A stretch of DNA of 50,077 nt from Candidatus Parcubacteria bacterium (GCA_027324805.1 DAHVRZ010000005.1:1-50077), one strand, 5' to 3'. Counted from the first letter of the stretch, positions 40,715-48,509 are shown. Translations and numbers: made by a program. Notes: generated by a model from the letters alone, not told the origin.

Positions 40715-41608
40715 TCAGCGGTTAATAAACCAAACGCCGGCAAGCACGAGGGCAAGCGAAACGAGTTTAAGGCTGAGCATGGAACGCGAGATATCTTCCT
40801 TCAGGATGCGCGGGAACCAGAGGGAGATGATCGTACCGTACAGAAAGACGAAAAGAGGGATGAGGCCGCCGATCACGGATACGAGGGAGACCGGGCCGAG
40901 GGCGATCGCGAAGAACCAGAACATCTGGCCGAGAAAATAGACGGCTTCGTTCGCGCCGACGGTCAGCCATGCTCCGGCACGCAATGCGCGGAACTGTACG
41001 ATACACCGGCGGTAATAGATCGCGAAAAGGATGAGCGCTCCGATCGCGATGCCCAGGAAGGTATATGCGGCAGTGCCCCAAAATCCCTGATCGAGTGTGA
41101 TGAATTTGAAGAGTACGGTGGGTGCCGCCCAAAGGACGCTTGTCAAAATGATCCACCCGAACGACTTTCGGATCCTGAACATTCGAATATCGAAGCGTTC
41201 CACTGCGAGAAGGAAGCTTCCCGCGAGGATGAGCATGAATGCGAACACCTGAAGGGCGGTGAGGGTTTCGCTCAGGAAAATAAACGAAAAAATAAGGACG
41301 AGCACCGGTACGAGCTGGAAAAAAGGCATGACCGTGGATGCATCATCGTATGAAAGCGCTTTGTAATACGGAACGAGCGCGATCTCGTCCATGATGCCTA
41401 CCGCAAGAAGGATGAGTACCTGCTCCGCGGAGAATGCGCCGAATCCCTTTATGGCGAAAATGATCGCGGCGCCGACGAGCACGATAATGCCCCCAAACGC
41501 ACTCAAAAAAATGGGATCCTTGATCCGTTTTTCAATGAGGAATTTATCGATAATGCTCGATGCGCCGAAAAGCGCCGGTGCCGCGAGAGCGAAAGCGAGC
41601 CAGGGCAT
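40715..41608 (-). CDS. EamA/DMT-family transporter
   Basis: The 297-residue protein has ten predicted transmembrane helices in two repeats of five, the EamA (drug/metabolite transporter) plan, with features such as YYKALSYDDASTVMPFFQLV and LVSVIGGLIPLFVFLYGTII. The substrate is unknown. It starts 12 bases after the stop of mgtC on the same strand, so the two are likely one operon. Confidence 0.85.
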   Translation of the reverse strand: MPWLAFALAAPALFGASSIIDKFLIEKRIKDPIFLSAFGGIIVLVGAAIIFAIKGFGAFSAEQVLILLAVGIMDEIALVPYYKALSYDDASTVMPFFQLVPVLVLIFSFIFLSETLTALQVFAFMLILAGSFLLAVERFDIRMFRIRKSFGWIILTSVLWAAPTVLFKFITLDQGFWGTAAYTFLGIAIGALILFAIYYRRCIVQFRALRAGAWLTVGANEAVYFLGQMFWFFAIALGPVSLVSVIGGLIPLFVFLYGTIISLWFPRILKEDISRSMLSLKLVSLALVLAGVWFINR

Positions 41609-41620
41609 CGCGTACCTGCG

Positions 41621-42118
41621 TTACGCCTTTGATCTCTTTGCGACCGCCGATTTCTTTTCCACACTTTCGCTCACATTGAGCTTTCTGAGGAGATAGAGGA
41701 CGAAGGCGAGGATGATGGCCGTCGTGATCGCGAACGGGATGAGGCCGATACCCACAAGCGCGCCGATGCCGGCTGCCGCCCATACGAGCGCCGCGGTCGT
41801 CACGCCGCGTGGATGATCGTTCTGTTTGATGATGATGCCGGCGCCGAGGAATCCGATGCCGACCACGATGTTTGCGATTACGGCAAGGAAGCCGCTGTTG
41901 CGCGCAACGACGTCGCCGAGCGACGACCCCGTACCGGGGTAGACGATATAGGGCAACGAAATGCTTATCATTGAAAAGATAGCCGCACCTGTCGTCACGA
42001 GTCCCAGTGTCCGCACGCCCGCCTCTTCCTTTCCGACAAGTTCGCGTTCGAGGCCGAGAAGCGCCCCAAGGACGAGTGCGATAAGAAAACGTCCGAGCAT
42101 TTGTTCAAACGTCAACAT
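41621..42118 (-). CDS. mgtC: MgtC/SapB-family membrane protein
   Basis: The 165-residue protein matches the MgtC N-terminal membrane domain: LIALVLGALLGLERE, GVRTLGLVTTGAAIFSMIS, VGIGFLGAGIIIK and GVTTAALVWAAAGIGALVG, over five helices. It lacks the C-terminal ACT-like domain of Salmonella MgtC. The family supports growth in low magnesium and in hosts and inhibits the ATP synthase in Salmonella. The ATG at 42118 is used. A longer frame upstream to 42565 is antisense to aspS and is not real. TAATAT (42131-42126) lies seven bases before the start. Confidence 0.9.
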   Translation of the reverse strand: MLTFEQMLGRFLIALVLGALLGLERELVGKEEAGVRTLGLVTTGAAIFSMISISLPYIVYPGTGSSLGDVVARNSGFLAVIANIVVGIGFLGAGIIIKQNDHPRGVTTAALVWAAAGIGALVGIGLIPFAITTAIILAFVLYLLRKLNVSESVEKKSAVAKRSKA

Positions 42119-42125
42119 TGTACTA

Positions 42126-42138
42126 ATATTACCATATT
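42126..42138. promoter_or_regulatory. Divergent promoter region mgtC/aspS
   Basis: A 30-base gap separates the two start codons. On the minus strand TAATAT (42131-42126) is seven bases before mgtC. On the plus strand CATATT (42133-42138) is ten bases before aspS. Confidence 0.5.
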
Positions 42139-42148
42139 GCTTACAGCT

Positions 42149-43552
42149 ATGAGAACAAACGTCATCGATATCGTTGCGAAGGAGGGGCAGGAAATCGAGG
42201 TATATGGCTGGGTCCATGCCCGGAGGGATCACGGAAAGCTTGTTTTCATCGACCTGCGGGACCGTAGCGGCCTCATGCAGGTGGTCTTCGGCCCCAAGAT
42301 CGCAGGCGCGTCGGACCTGCGTCTCGAATATGTCGTGAAGGTCACCGGTATGGTGAACAAACGTCCGGAGAACATGATCAATGACAAAATCCCGACCGGA
42401 AAGCACGAGATCTTCGCGAGCGGGCTTGAGATCCTGAATGTCTCCAATGAAATGCCGATCCCAGTGGATACGGACGGGTACGACATCAACGAGGAAAAAC
42501 GTTTGAAATACCGCTATCTCGATCTTCGCCGCGAGCGTCTTGCGAAGAACATCGCGTTCCGTCACGGGACGATCTCGTTCATCCGTAATTTCCTCAACGA
42601 GCAGGGATTCTATGAAGTCGAGACGCCGAACCTCACCCGTTCCACGCCGGAAGGAGCGCGTGATTATCTCGTACCTTCCCGCATCCAGAAGGGGAATTTT
42701 TACGCCCTTCCGCAGTCGCCCCAGCAGTACAAACAGCTTCTCATGGTGGCCGGCATCGAAAAATATTTCCAGATTGCGAGGTGCTTCCGCGACGAGGACA
42801 CGCGGGGCGACCGACAGCCGGAGTTCACTCAGCTCGATATGGAAATGAGCTTCGTCGAGGAGGAAGATGTTTTGAAACTCAACGAAGAACTTCTCATCGC
42901 ACTCGTCAAGAAGGTCTCTCCGGAAAAAAAGATTCAGGAGATCCCGTTCCCGCGCCTCACTTATAAGGAGTCAATGGAACGGTATGGTACCGACCGTCCG
43001 GATCTCCGTACCGACAAGAACGATCCGAACCTCCTTGCATTTTGCTGGGTGATCGACTTTCCGTTCTTCGAAAAAACGGATGAAGGCGGATGGACCTTCA
43101 CGCACAACCCATTCTCTGCGCCGAAGCCGGAATTCATGGACGACCTTCTCGCCAAGCGTAATATCGAGGGCATCCTCACCACGCAGTACGATGTGGCGAT
43201 GAACGGGCTTGAGATCGGGGGTGGAAGCATCCGTAATCATCGCCCCGAGGCGCTTGAGGCGGTGTTTGAAATAATGGGCTTCGAAAAAGAACGTATCCAC
43301 AAGAATTTCGGGCATATACTCGAGGCGCTCGGCTATGGCGCGCCGCCCCATGGCGGCATTGCCTGGGGTCTTGATCGGCTCATTTCGCTCCTGCGCGCGG
43401 AGCCGAACATCCGCGAGGTGATTGCCTTTCCGAAAACGGGCGATGGACGCGATCCGATGATGGGTTCGCCCGCGGAGGTGGATGATGCGCAACTCAAGGA
43501 GCTTGGGATCCTGATCGATGAAAAAGCGCAACCGAAAGAGGGTAAAAAATAA
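42149..43552 (+). CDS. aspS: Aspartyl-tRNA synthetase lacking the GAD insertion
   Basis: The 467-residue protein has the N-terminal OB anticodon-binding domain (VYGWVHARRDHGKLVFIDLR), class II motif 1, motif 2 (CFRDEDTRGDRQPEFTQLD) and motif 3 (GGIAWGLDRLISLL). Bacterial AspRS is about 590 residues and has a GAD domain between motifs 2 and 3; here RPDLRTDKNDPNLLAFCWVI runs directly into DFPFFE, so GAD is absent. Charging of tRNA Asp should be kept. Whether it is discriminating or also charges tRNA Asn is not determined. The start at 42149 is preferred over 42101, which overlaps mgtC. Confidence 0.96.
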   Translation: MRTNVIDIVAKEGQEIEVYGWVHARRDHGKLVFIDLRDRSGLMQVVFGPKIAGASDLRLEYVVKVTGMVNKRPENMINDKIPTGKHEIFASGLEILNVSNEMPIPVDTDGYDINEEKRLKYRYLDLRRERLAKNIAFRHGTISFIRNFLNEQGFYEVETPNLTRSTPEGARDYLVPSRIQKGNFYALPQSPQQYKQLLMVAGIEKYFQIARCFRDEDTRGDRQPEFTQLDMEMSFVEEEDVLKLNEELLIALVKKVSPEKKIQEIPFPRLTYKESMERYGTDRPDLRTDKNDPNLLAFCWVIDFPFFEKTDEGGWTFTHNPFSAPKPEFMDDLLAKRNIEGILTTQYDVAMNGLEIGGGSIRNHRPEALEAVFEIMGFEKERIHKNFGHILEALGYGAPPHGGIAWGLDRLISLLRAEPNIREVIAFPKTGDGRDPMMGSPAEVDDAQLKELGILIDEKAQPKEGKK

Positions 43553-43573
43553 ACCATAAAAAATAACAACATC

Positions 43574-44068
43574 ATGGAACGTTCGCTCGTATTGCTCAAG
43601 CCGGATGCATTGGATCGGGGTATCGTCGGAGAGGTTATTCATCGTTTCGAGCGTGCCGGCATCAAGATCGTCGGTATGAAGATGGTGGTTGCAAACGAAG
43701 AAACCGCCAAAAAGCATTACACGGAAGATCTGGCGCAGCGGCGCGGTGAGGCGGTCCGCAACCTCATGATCTCAATGATCTCCTCCGGCCCGATTGTCGC
43801 ACTGGCTCTCGAAGGCGTGGAAGTGGTCGAGGTCGTCCGCAAGATGGTCGGTACGACCGAACCGAAGTCCGCAGCACCGGGCACGATCCGCGGTGACTTT
43901 GCGCATGTGTCCTTCAAACACGCCGATGAACATAAGATGGGTGTGTTCAATCTCATTCACGCGTCGGGTTCCAAAGAAGAAGGTGAAACCGAAATTGCGG
44001 TGTGGTTCAAACCCGAGGAGCTTGTCGAGCATCACCCCTCCTATACCCATATCACCTTGAAGCAATAG
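43574..44068 (+). CDS. ndk: Nucleoside diphosphate kinase
   Basis: The 164-residue protein has NDK sequence from MERSLVLLKPDALDRGIVGE, with GTIRGDFA and the active-site histidine in NLIHASGS (NxxHGSDS in most bacteria). It is longer than typical bacterial NDK (about 140) with an extra segment near residues 52-60 (AQRRGEAVR). It moves the gamma-phosphate between nucleotides. It lies 21 bases after aspS with no Shine-Dalgarno site, within the aspS-ndk-MazG-Nudix run. Confidence 0.93.
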   Translation: MERSLVLLKPDALDRGIVGEVIHRFERAGIKIVGMKMVVANEETAKKHYTEDLAQRRGEAVRNLMISMISSGPIVALALEGVEVVEVVRKMVGTTEPKSAAPGTIRGDFAHVSFKHADEHKMGVFNLIHASGSKEEGETEIAVWFKPEELVEHHPSYTHITLKQ

Positions 44069-44083
44069 GCTTTATTTATCACC

Positions 44084-44461
44084 ATGGAATTCATTCATAC
44101 TGATCATCCCATAGAGAATGAATATCCAAAGTTGGTAAGGGATAATATACCCGCCATCATCGAAGCGCATACGGGTGCGGCACCGGAAACACGGATTGCG
44201 GCGGACGATGCCGAGTTCGAGCGTTTCCTGTTGAAGAAGGTTGTCGAAGAGGCGACGGAACTCCAGCATTCCGCGGAGCAAGACAATCTTGAAGAGGAGA
44301 TTGCGGACCTCAATGAGATCATTGCGTCGCTTTTGAAACTTCGGGACAGGAAGGAGGATGAGATCGCCGCCATTCAAATGGAGAAGCGCGAGAAGAACGG
44401 CGGATTCGACAAGCGCATCATCATGCTTTCGAAGATAGCGAAGCCCGAAAGCGGGAAATAA
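44084..44461 (+). CDS. MazG-like NTP pyrophosphohydrolase
   Basis: The 125-residue all-alpha protein begins NEYPKLVRDNIPAIIEAHTG and carries the acidic metal-binding helices VVEEATEL and EEIADLNEI, as in small MazG-like/phosphoribosyl-ATP-pyrophosphatase-fold proteins. These cleave nucleoside triphosphates to monophosphates, cleaning damaged nucleotides. It lies between ndk and a Nudix gene, which supports a nucleotide-sanitation role. The C-terminal tail is basic. Confidence 0.82.
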   Translation: MEFIHTDHPIENEYPKLVRDNIPAIIEAHTGAAPETRIAADDAEFERFLLKKVVEEATELQHSAEQDNLEEEIADLNEIIASLLKLRDRKEDEIAAIQMEKREKNGGFDKRIIMLSKIAKPESGK

Positions 44462-44472
44462 CTCCAGCTTTT

Positions 44473-44940
44473 ATGAAACAAACGAACATCTGCTTTTTGG
44501 TCAAAGACGGGAACGTTCTTCTTGGTATGAAGAAGAGGGGTTTTGGTGTGGGAAAATGGAATGGGTTCGGGGGTAAGGTGGAGGCCGGCGAGGATCCGAA
44601 GAGCGCGATCATTCGCGAGCTCAAAGAGGAGGCCGGCGTGGATGTCGCACCGGACGATCTCCGGGACGCCGGCATCCTTACATTTACATTTAAGGATAAT
44701 TCCGATTGGGACAATTCCTGCCAGGTCTTTACGACCGAAACATGGACCGGCGATCCTGCGGAATCGGATGAGATGAGGCCGATGTGGTATCCCATTTCCG
44801 AACTTCCATTCGAATCGATGTGGGCGGACGATCCGCATTGGGTGCCGCTCGTGCTTCAAGGGAGGAAGATCAATGGAAGGTTTCTTTTTGACGATAAAGG
44901 GGGTGAGTTACTGAACTTCGCCGTTTCGACGAAACAATAA
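44473..44940 (+). CDS. Nudix hydrolase, MTH1-like (8-oxo-dGTP type)
   Basis: The 155-residue protein has a complete Nudix box: GKVEAGEDPKSAIIRELKEE followed by AGV. The N-terminal NICFLVKDGNVLLGMKKRGF and the FGVGKWNGFGG segment resemble MTH1/MutT-type enzymes that hydrolyse oxidised purine nucleotides. It ends the aspS-ndk-MazG-Nudix run; a terminator begins just after its stop. Confidence 0.88.
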   Translation: MKQTNICFLVKDGNVLLGMKKRGFGVGKWNGFGGKVEAGEDPKSAIIRELKEEAGVDVAPDDLRDAGILTFTFKDNSDWDNSCQVFTTETWTGDPAESDEMRPMWYPISELPFESMWADDPHWVPLVLQGRKINGRFLFDDKGGELLNFAVSTKQ

Positions 44941-44965
44941 AAAAGCCCCATGAGGGGCTTTTTTT
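44941..44965. terminator. Terminator between the Nudix gene and prfA
   Basis: AAAAGCCCC-ATGA-GGGGCTTTTTTT. A and T runs on both sides allow it to act on both strands; prfA ends at 44984 on the minus strand. Confidence 0.9.
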
Positions 44966-44983
44966 ATCGCTTCCGTCCATCCC

Positions 44984-45709
44984 TTATCCCTCTTTTTCAA
45001 ATGCCTTCACAATAGGATCAAAATCGCCTTCCATGATTTTTTCGATGTTGTGCCATTTCTTTCCGATGCGGTGGTCGGTGATACGGTCGTCCGGGAAATT
45101 GTAGGTGCGGATCTTTTCCGAGCGATCGCCGGTTCCGATCTGTTCGCGGCGCATGTCGGTGACGTTGCCGGTGGCTCTGATCTGCTCGATCTCATAAAGT
45201 TTGGCGCGGAGAACATCCATCGCCTTTTCGCGGTTCGCATATTGCGAGCGTTCCTCGCGCGATGCGACAACGATACCCGTTGGCTTGTGGAGGATCCGCA
45301 CCGCAGTTTCCACTTTATTGACGTTCTGGCCGCCGGGTCCGCCCGCGCGGGAAAAGGTCACTTCGAGATCGTTGTCCGCGATGCGGACCTCTTTCGCTTC
45401 GACGATCGGAAGGATTGCAACCGATGCGGTCGAGGTGTGGACGCGGCCCGACTTTTCGGTGACCGGGATCCGCTGGACGCGATGCACGCCCGATTCATGT
45501 TTGAACGCATCATAGCATCCTTCGCCCTTCACTTCGGCGACGAGGTGTTTGTAGCCCTGGCCGTTATCATTCGAATCGAGGACGGAAAAGGTCCAGCCCT
45601 GTTTGGCGCAATAACGCTGGTACATGCGTGCAAGATCTCCGGCGAAAATGGATGCTTCGTCGCCGCCGGCACCAGCCCGGATTTCCATGATGATTTTATT
45701 GGTGGTCAT
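44984..45709 (-). CDS. prfA: Peptide chain release factor 1, short form lacking domain 1
   Basis: The 241-residue protein starts at [18 protein letters not shown], which is the start of domain 2 of RF1, about residue 110 in E. coli. The stop-codon recognition motif is PVT (residues 82-84, RF1 PxT type, so UAA/UAG). The catalytic GGQ is at 126-128 ([11 protein letters not shown]), and domain 4 follows. The N-terminal domain of about 110 residues is missing. A terminator lies just upstream at 45752-45799, so no separate N-terminal piece is encoded there. It is too long, and has a PxT motif, to be an ArfB-type rescue factor. A minus-strand GATAGT lies six bases before the ATG. Confidence 0.92.
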   Translation of the reverse strand: MTTNKIIMEIRAGAGGDEASIFAGDLARMYQRYCAKQGWTFSVLDSNDNGQGYKHLVAEVKGEGCYDAFKHESGVHRVQRIPVTEKSGRVHTSTASVAILPIVEAKEVRIADNDLEVTFSRAGGPGGQNVNKVETAVRILHKPTGIVVASREERSQYANREKAMDVLRAKLYEIEQIRATGNVTDMRREQIGTGDRSEKIRTYNFPDDRITDHRIGKKWHNIEKIMEGDFDPIVKAFEKEG

Positions 45710-45751
45710 AACGGGACTATCCTATCACATCGGGCGGAATATGAAAATAAA

Positions 45752-45799
45752 AAAAGGGCCTTTGCCGGAGGCCGTGGTTACGGTCGGCAAAGGTCCCTT
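45752..45799 (-). terminator. Terminator downstream of the Ser-rich secreted protein
   Basis: On the minus strand AAGGGACCTTTGCCG pairs with CGGCAAAGGCCCTT (one bulge), with an inner CCGT/ACGG hairpin, followed by TTTTTTTATTTT. Confidence 0.85.
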
Positions 45800-45825
45800 G
45801 AGTGATGATGTGTACTGACAAAGTG

Positions 45826-46659
45826 CTATTGCGGCGCCGGTGCGGGCACTGAAGCGTTTGCACCTGCCGATGCGCTTGAGCTCGAACCTGAGTTCGATTT
45901 GCTCTTGCTCGAGCTTGAACTGTTGCTCGCGCTCGAGCTTGAACTCGAGCTGTTGCCTCCGGTCGCCGAGGCGTTTCCGCCTTGACCCCCGGTGGCGCTT
46001 GCCGAGTTGTTGCCCGCGTTGGAGACGCTCGCTCCACCTCCGCTCTGGGACACGTTGATGCCTGCCACGTTCTGGTAGGCCATGCCCATGCTGAAGCCGG
46101 TTGCGTCCGTCATGTGATACAGGAGCTGCCACAAGTGATCGTGTTTCAGATACCCAGCCCTCATTGTTACGAGGTTGGTATCCGCCTGCATCGCCTTCTT
46201 GCGAAGGGGCAGGAGCTCATTGTCGTCTGTTGTCTGCTGAGCAACAAGCCCTGCGTCGGCGTGGATCTTCTCGATCTGCGCCTCTGCGAGCATCCTCTCG
46301 GTTTCTGCGCGGAACTGGTTCGTTCCTTGTGAGGGGATCTGGACTTGTTGGAGCCTCTGCTGATCCGTGTCGGCCTTTTCTTTTTCGGAGTCGGCCCAGG
46401 TCTGCAGGGGTTTCTCGAGACAGCATGGCATCATGAGCGGCAGGGTTGGAATCTCTGCCGCCGCCGGTGCGGGCTGCGGTTTCGGACTGGAAGCAATGTG
46501 CACGGTCTTTGGGGCCGGAGGGAGCACCGCATAGCAGTGCTTCACGTCCCCGCCGCACGGCGGGCAATTGCTCTTCGTGTTGGGCGGTTTCTGCGCACCC
46601 TGGGCAAGCAACCCCAGGGCAGAGAACAACATGGTGAGAACGACGAGGTGTTTCCTCAT
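45826..46659 (-). CDS. Secreted protein with Ser/Gly/Asn-rich tail
   Basis: The 277-residue protein has a signal peptide (MRKHLVVLTMLFSALGLLAQ). Six Cys occur near the N-terminus (CPPCGG, HC, CC), then a charged helical region (about 90-165: TWADSEKEKADTDQQRL, TERMLAEAQIEKIHADAGLV) and a long low-complexity tail of Ser, Asn, Gly and Ala from about residue 205. No known domain is recognised. It has a strong Shine-Dalgarno site (AAGGAGGAGCG before the ATG), unlike most genes here. It starts 12 bases after the stop of the LysM-type gene, so the two form an operon. It may be a surface or matrix protein. Confidence 0.75.
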   Translation of the reverse strand: MRKHLVVLTMLFSALGLLAQGAQKPPNTKSNCPPCGGDVKHCYAVLPPAPKTVHIASSPKPQPAPAAAEIPTLPLMMPCCLEKPLQTWADSEKEKADTDQQRLQQVQIPSQGTNQFRAETERMLAEAQIEKIHADAGLVAQQTTDDNELLPLRKKAMQADTNLVTMRAGYLKHDHLWQLLYHMTDATGFSMGMAYQNVAGINVSQSGGGASVSNAGNNSASATGGQGGNASATGGNSSSSSSSASNSSSSSKSKSNSGSSSSASAGANASVPAPAPQ

Positions 46660-46671
46660 CGCTCCTCCTTC
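46660..46671 (-). promoter_or_regulatory. Canonical Shine-Dalgarno site
   Basis: On the minus strand AAGGAGGAGCG directly precedes the ATG at 46659. Such a site is rare in this window. Confidence 0.8.
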
Positions 46672-47994
46672 CTAGGGGGCCTGGCCCCTGGATGTGGACA
46701 CGAGCGCGGCTTGCTGCTGCTGCTGCTGTTCGCCGCGTTCAAGGTCCAGGTTGGCGTTCACGGCCGCATCTTTCGCGGCGTCTTCGTTTGCGGCTACGAC
46801 TTTCTGGTGATGATCGCGCGCAAGGCGGATCAGGGATGTTACCGCGAATGCGCTTGCGCCCCCGATGGGCCCAAGTGCGAAGTAGGCGATGGTTCCGGCT
46901 CCTGCATCCTGCCCGGTCCCAAAAAGGAATTGGGTGAACCGGTGCGACGAAGCCGGGAAGTGCTTGTACACCGGCGTTGCGTGCCGGCGAACATACTCAC
47001 CGGCGACGGGACCGCTTAGTCCTGCGACGGCGAGGTTGAACTCCTGTGAGGGAAGTGGTTTGAGCGGTACATAGAGGACGAACTGTCCTTTTTGAACCTT
47101 CACTTCCGAATTTCCGATTCGGCGCTGGCTTGTGGCGACCCTTTCTTCTGGTTGGAAGAAATAGACGCGTGTTTCCAGTTGCCGATCGATCACCGAGGCC
47201 GTCATTCCCGGAGGAAGTACGACCGCATAGCCTTTCGGCGTACGGTGATCACGGACGGCTGCCTTTCCGGCTGCGGCATGCTGCGGCGCTGCAACGAGAG
47301 TGTTCGTGTCCGATATTGTGGCGTATTCCGCTTTCATCGCAGGCAGGTTGGCCATGGATGTGAGTGGCGGGTCATCAATTTCGGACGTGATCGGCGGCGC
47401 TGCGACAGCGAGCGTCACCGCTGCTGCGGCGGCGGACTGTTTCAGTGCGGTCAGACGGTCCGACATTGGCTGCGTTACCTTGTTTGGTTCGGCGGCCTTC
47501 GAGGGATCTTCTTTCTGCGGAACGGTCTTTGGTGCAGTGTCGCGGGTGGCTGTTGCTGTGCAGGGAACGCACGGAACTTTGCCGCGGGAGTACGGTGGAA
47601 TGTAGATCCACCATCCCGCCTGAACTGTCCGCAGATCCTGCGGAAGGCCCGGGTTGGCGTGCACAATCGGGAACCAGTCTGCGCGCTTGTAGGCGCGAAG
47701 GGCAAGCTCCGAAAGTATGTCGCCCTGCTGAAGCTGATACCAGCCCGGTTCGAATTGGATCGGCGCTTGCTTGTTCGTCTGCGATTTGTTGCTCGCGGGC
47801 GAAGCGTTTCCCGTCTTCACTCCTGCCGTTTTTGCGGCGGGTTTGTTTGGGTGATGATGGGAGGTTGCCCATTTCCAAGGAAAGAATCCGCCAAGCGTTA
47901 CAGCCGCTACGATCAGGGCTGTCGCGATCGGACGAACTGCCTTCCGGAAACTGAGTTCGGAATTCCAGTGATTTTGCAAATGCTCGAATGGCAT
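46672..47994 (-). CDS. Membrane-anchored LysM-like protein
   Basis: The 440-residue protein has one transmembrane helix near the N-terminus (about residues 22-42). A linker rich in Lys, Ala and Thr follows, then a LysM-like domain (WYQLQQGDILSELALRAYKR, PIVHANPGL, then VQAGWWIYIPP), which binds peptidoglycan. After a long Ala/Pro/Thr linker comes a region with GYAVVLPPGMTASVIDRQLE and VQKGQFVLYVPLKPL, then a second hydrophobic stretch (about 375-400) and a Gln run near the C-terminus. It looks like a cell-envelope organiser. A Shine-Dalgarno site AAAGGAG is present seven bases before the ATG. It is first in an operon with the Ser-rich gene. Confidence 0.78.
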   Translation of the reverse strand: MPFEHLQNHWNSELSFRKAVRPIATALIVAAVTLGGFFPWKWATSHHHPNKPAAKTAGVKTGNASPASNKSQTNKQAPIQFEPGWYQLQQGDILSELALRAYKRADWFPIVHANPGLPQDLRTVQAGWWIYIPPYSRGKVPCVPCTATATRDTAPKTVPQKEDPSKAAEPNKVTQPMSDRLTALKQSAAAAAVTLAVAAPPITSEIDDPPLTSMANLPAMKAEYATISDTNTLVAAPQHAAAGKAAVRDHRTPKGYAVVLPPGMTASVIDRQLETRVYFFQPEERVATSQRRIGNSEVKVQKGQFVLYVPLKPLPSQEFNLAVAGLSGPVAGEYVRRHATPVYKHFPASSHRFTQFLFGTGQDAGAGTIAYFALGPIGGASAFAVTSLIRLARDHHQKVVAANEDAAKDAAVNANLDLERGEQQQQQQAALVSTSRGQAP

Positions 47995-48273
47995 TGGCTT
48001 ACTCCTTTCTCCCGGGAGAGCGCCCGGGCAAGTCGTGCGGTTGCGGTTGACCTGCGCCTTGCGGTGCAGGAGAGCTGCGTTGCCGCTGTCATCGGTTCCT
48101 CAAAGCCATCATTATTCCCATCCGATAGGCCGTTCCCATACGTCGGGCAACGGGATCTCGCATGCAGGAATTTCGAATAGCGTCACTCCGTCACTGCGTG
48201 GCCGTGCTGTTCCGTCCCCATGTATCGGGCAACGGTAAGCGGCGGTCTAACGCAATGACGGACGCGAGTCTCC

Positions 48274-48285
48274 GATACTAGTATC
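48274..48285. promoter_or_regulatory. Palindrome GATACTAGTATC, possible operator
   Basis: Perfect 12-bp palindrome in the leader of the LysM-like gene. It shares the ATAC..GTAT pattern with the second palindrome at 48385-48396. Confidence 0.35.
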
Positions 48286-48384
48286 AACGAGCACAATCGT
48301 TCGGAAAGGCATCCTTGGCGGAGACAGAGAGCCGCATCGATCATCCTTCAGAAGGCGACCATAGCGGTTCCTCGTCCTTTATTC

Positions 48385-48396
48385 CATACCGGTATG
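48385..48396. promoter_or_regulatory. Palindrome CATACCGGTATG, possible operator
   Basis: Perfect 12-bp palindrome about 45 bases downstream of the minus-strand promoter, where a bound protein could block transcription. Confidence 0.35.
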
Positions 48397-48442
48397 AAAT
48401 TGCCAAGGAACCCTCCCAAGTTCATGCGCTCGGGAGGTCTTA

Positions 48443-48471
48443 TTATTAGCATATTTTTGATATTTTGTAAA
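48443..48471 (-). promoter_or_regulatory. Promoter TTTACA-17-TAATAA (minus strand)
   Basis: On the minus strand TTTACA is at 48471-48466, then 17 bases, then TAATAA at 48448-48443. Transcription would run toward the LysM-like gene with a leader of about 440 bases. Confidence 0.6.
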
Positions 48472-48509
48472 GGTATGATCAAGATACCGTCTTCCTTTAT
48501 GAATATACG

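Larger units (their letters stand above)
48000..48442 (-). other. Gene-free leader region (about 440 bases) upstream of the LysM-like gene
   Basis: From the promoter at 48443-48471 to the start at 47994 no credible ORF is seen. The stretch holds two 24-base imperfect direct repeats (48130-48153 and 48212-48235, four mismatches), two perfect 12-bp palindromes (GATACTAGTATC at 48274-48285 and CATACCGGTATG at 48385-48396) and a hairpin CCTCCC/GGGAGG (about 48413-48437). It may be a structured leader with regulatory sites or contain a small RNA. No known riboswitch was recognised. Confidence 0.5.

Noticed and set aside
41621-42565. MgtC extended N-terminally to 314 residues
   Set aside because: The extra 149 residues are antisense to aspS. 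The MgtC family starts near MLTFEQMLGRFLIALV, with a -10 box just upstream.
45880-45970. Microsatellite-like GAGCTTGAACTG tract
   Set aside because: On the minus strand it encodes the Ser-rich tail of a secreted protein; the repeat follows from low-complexity coding.
47092-48180. Plus-strand open frame of 362 codons opposite the LysM-like gene
   Set aside because: Its sequence is rich in Arg and Cys with no domain; the minus strand has a membrane helix, a LysM-like domain and a Shine-Dalgarno site.
48130-48235. Two 24-base repeats as a minimal CRISPR array or att sites
   Set aside because: There are only two imperfect copies, no integrase gene and no tRNA gene nearby.
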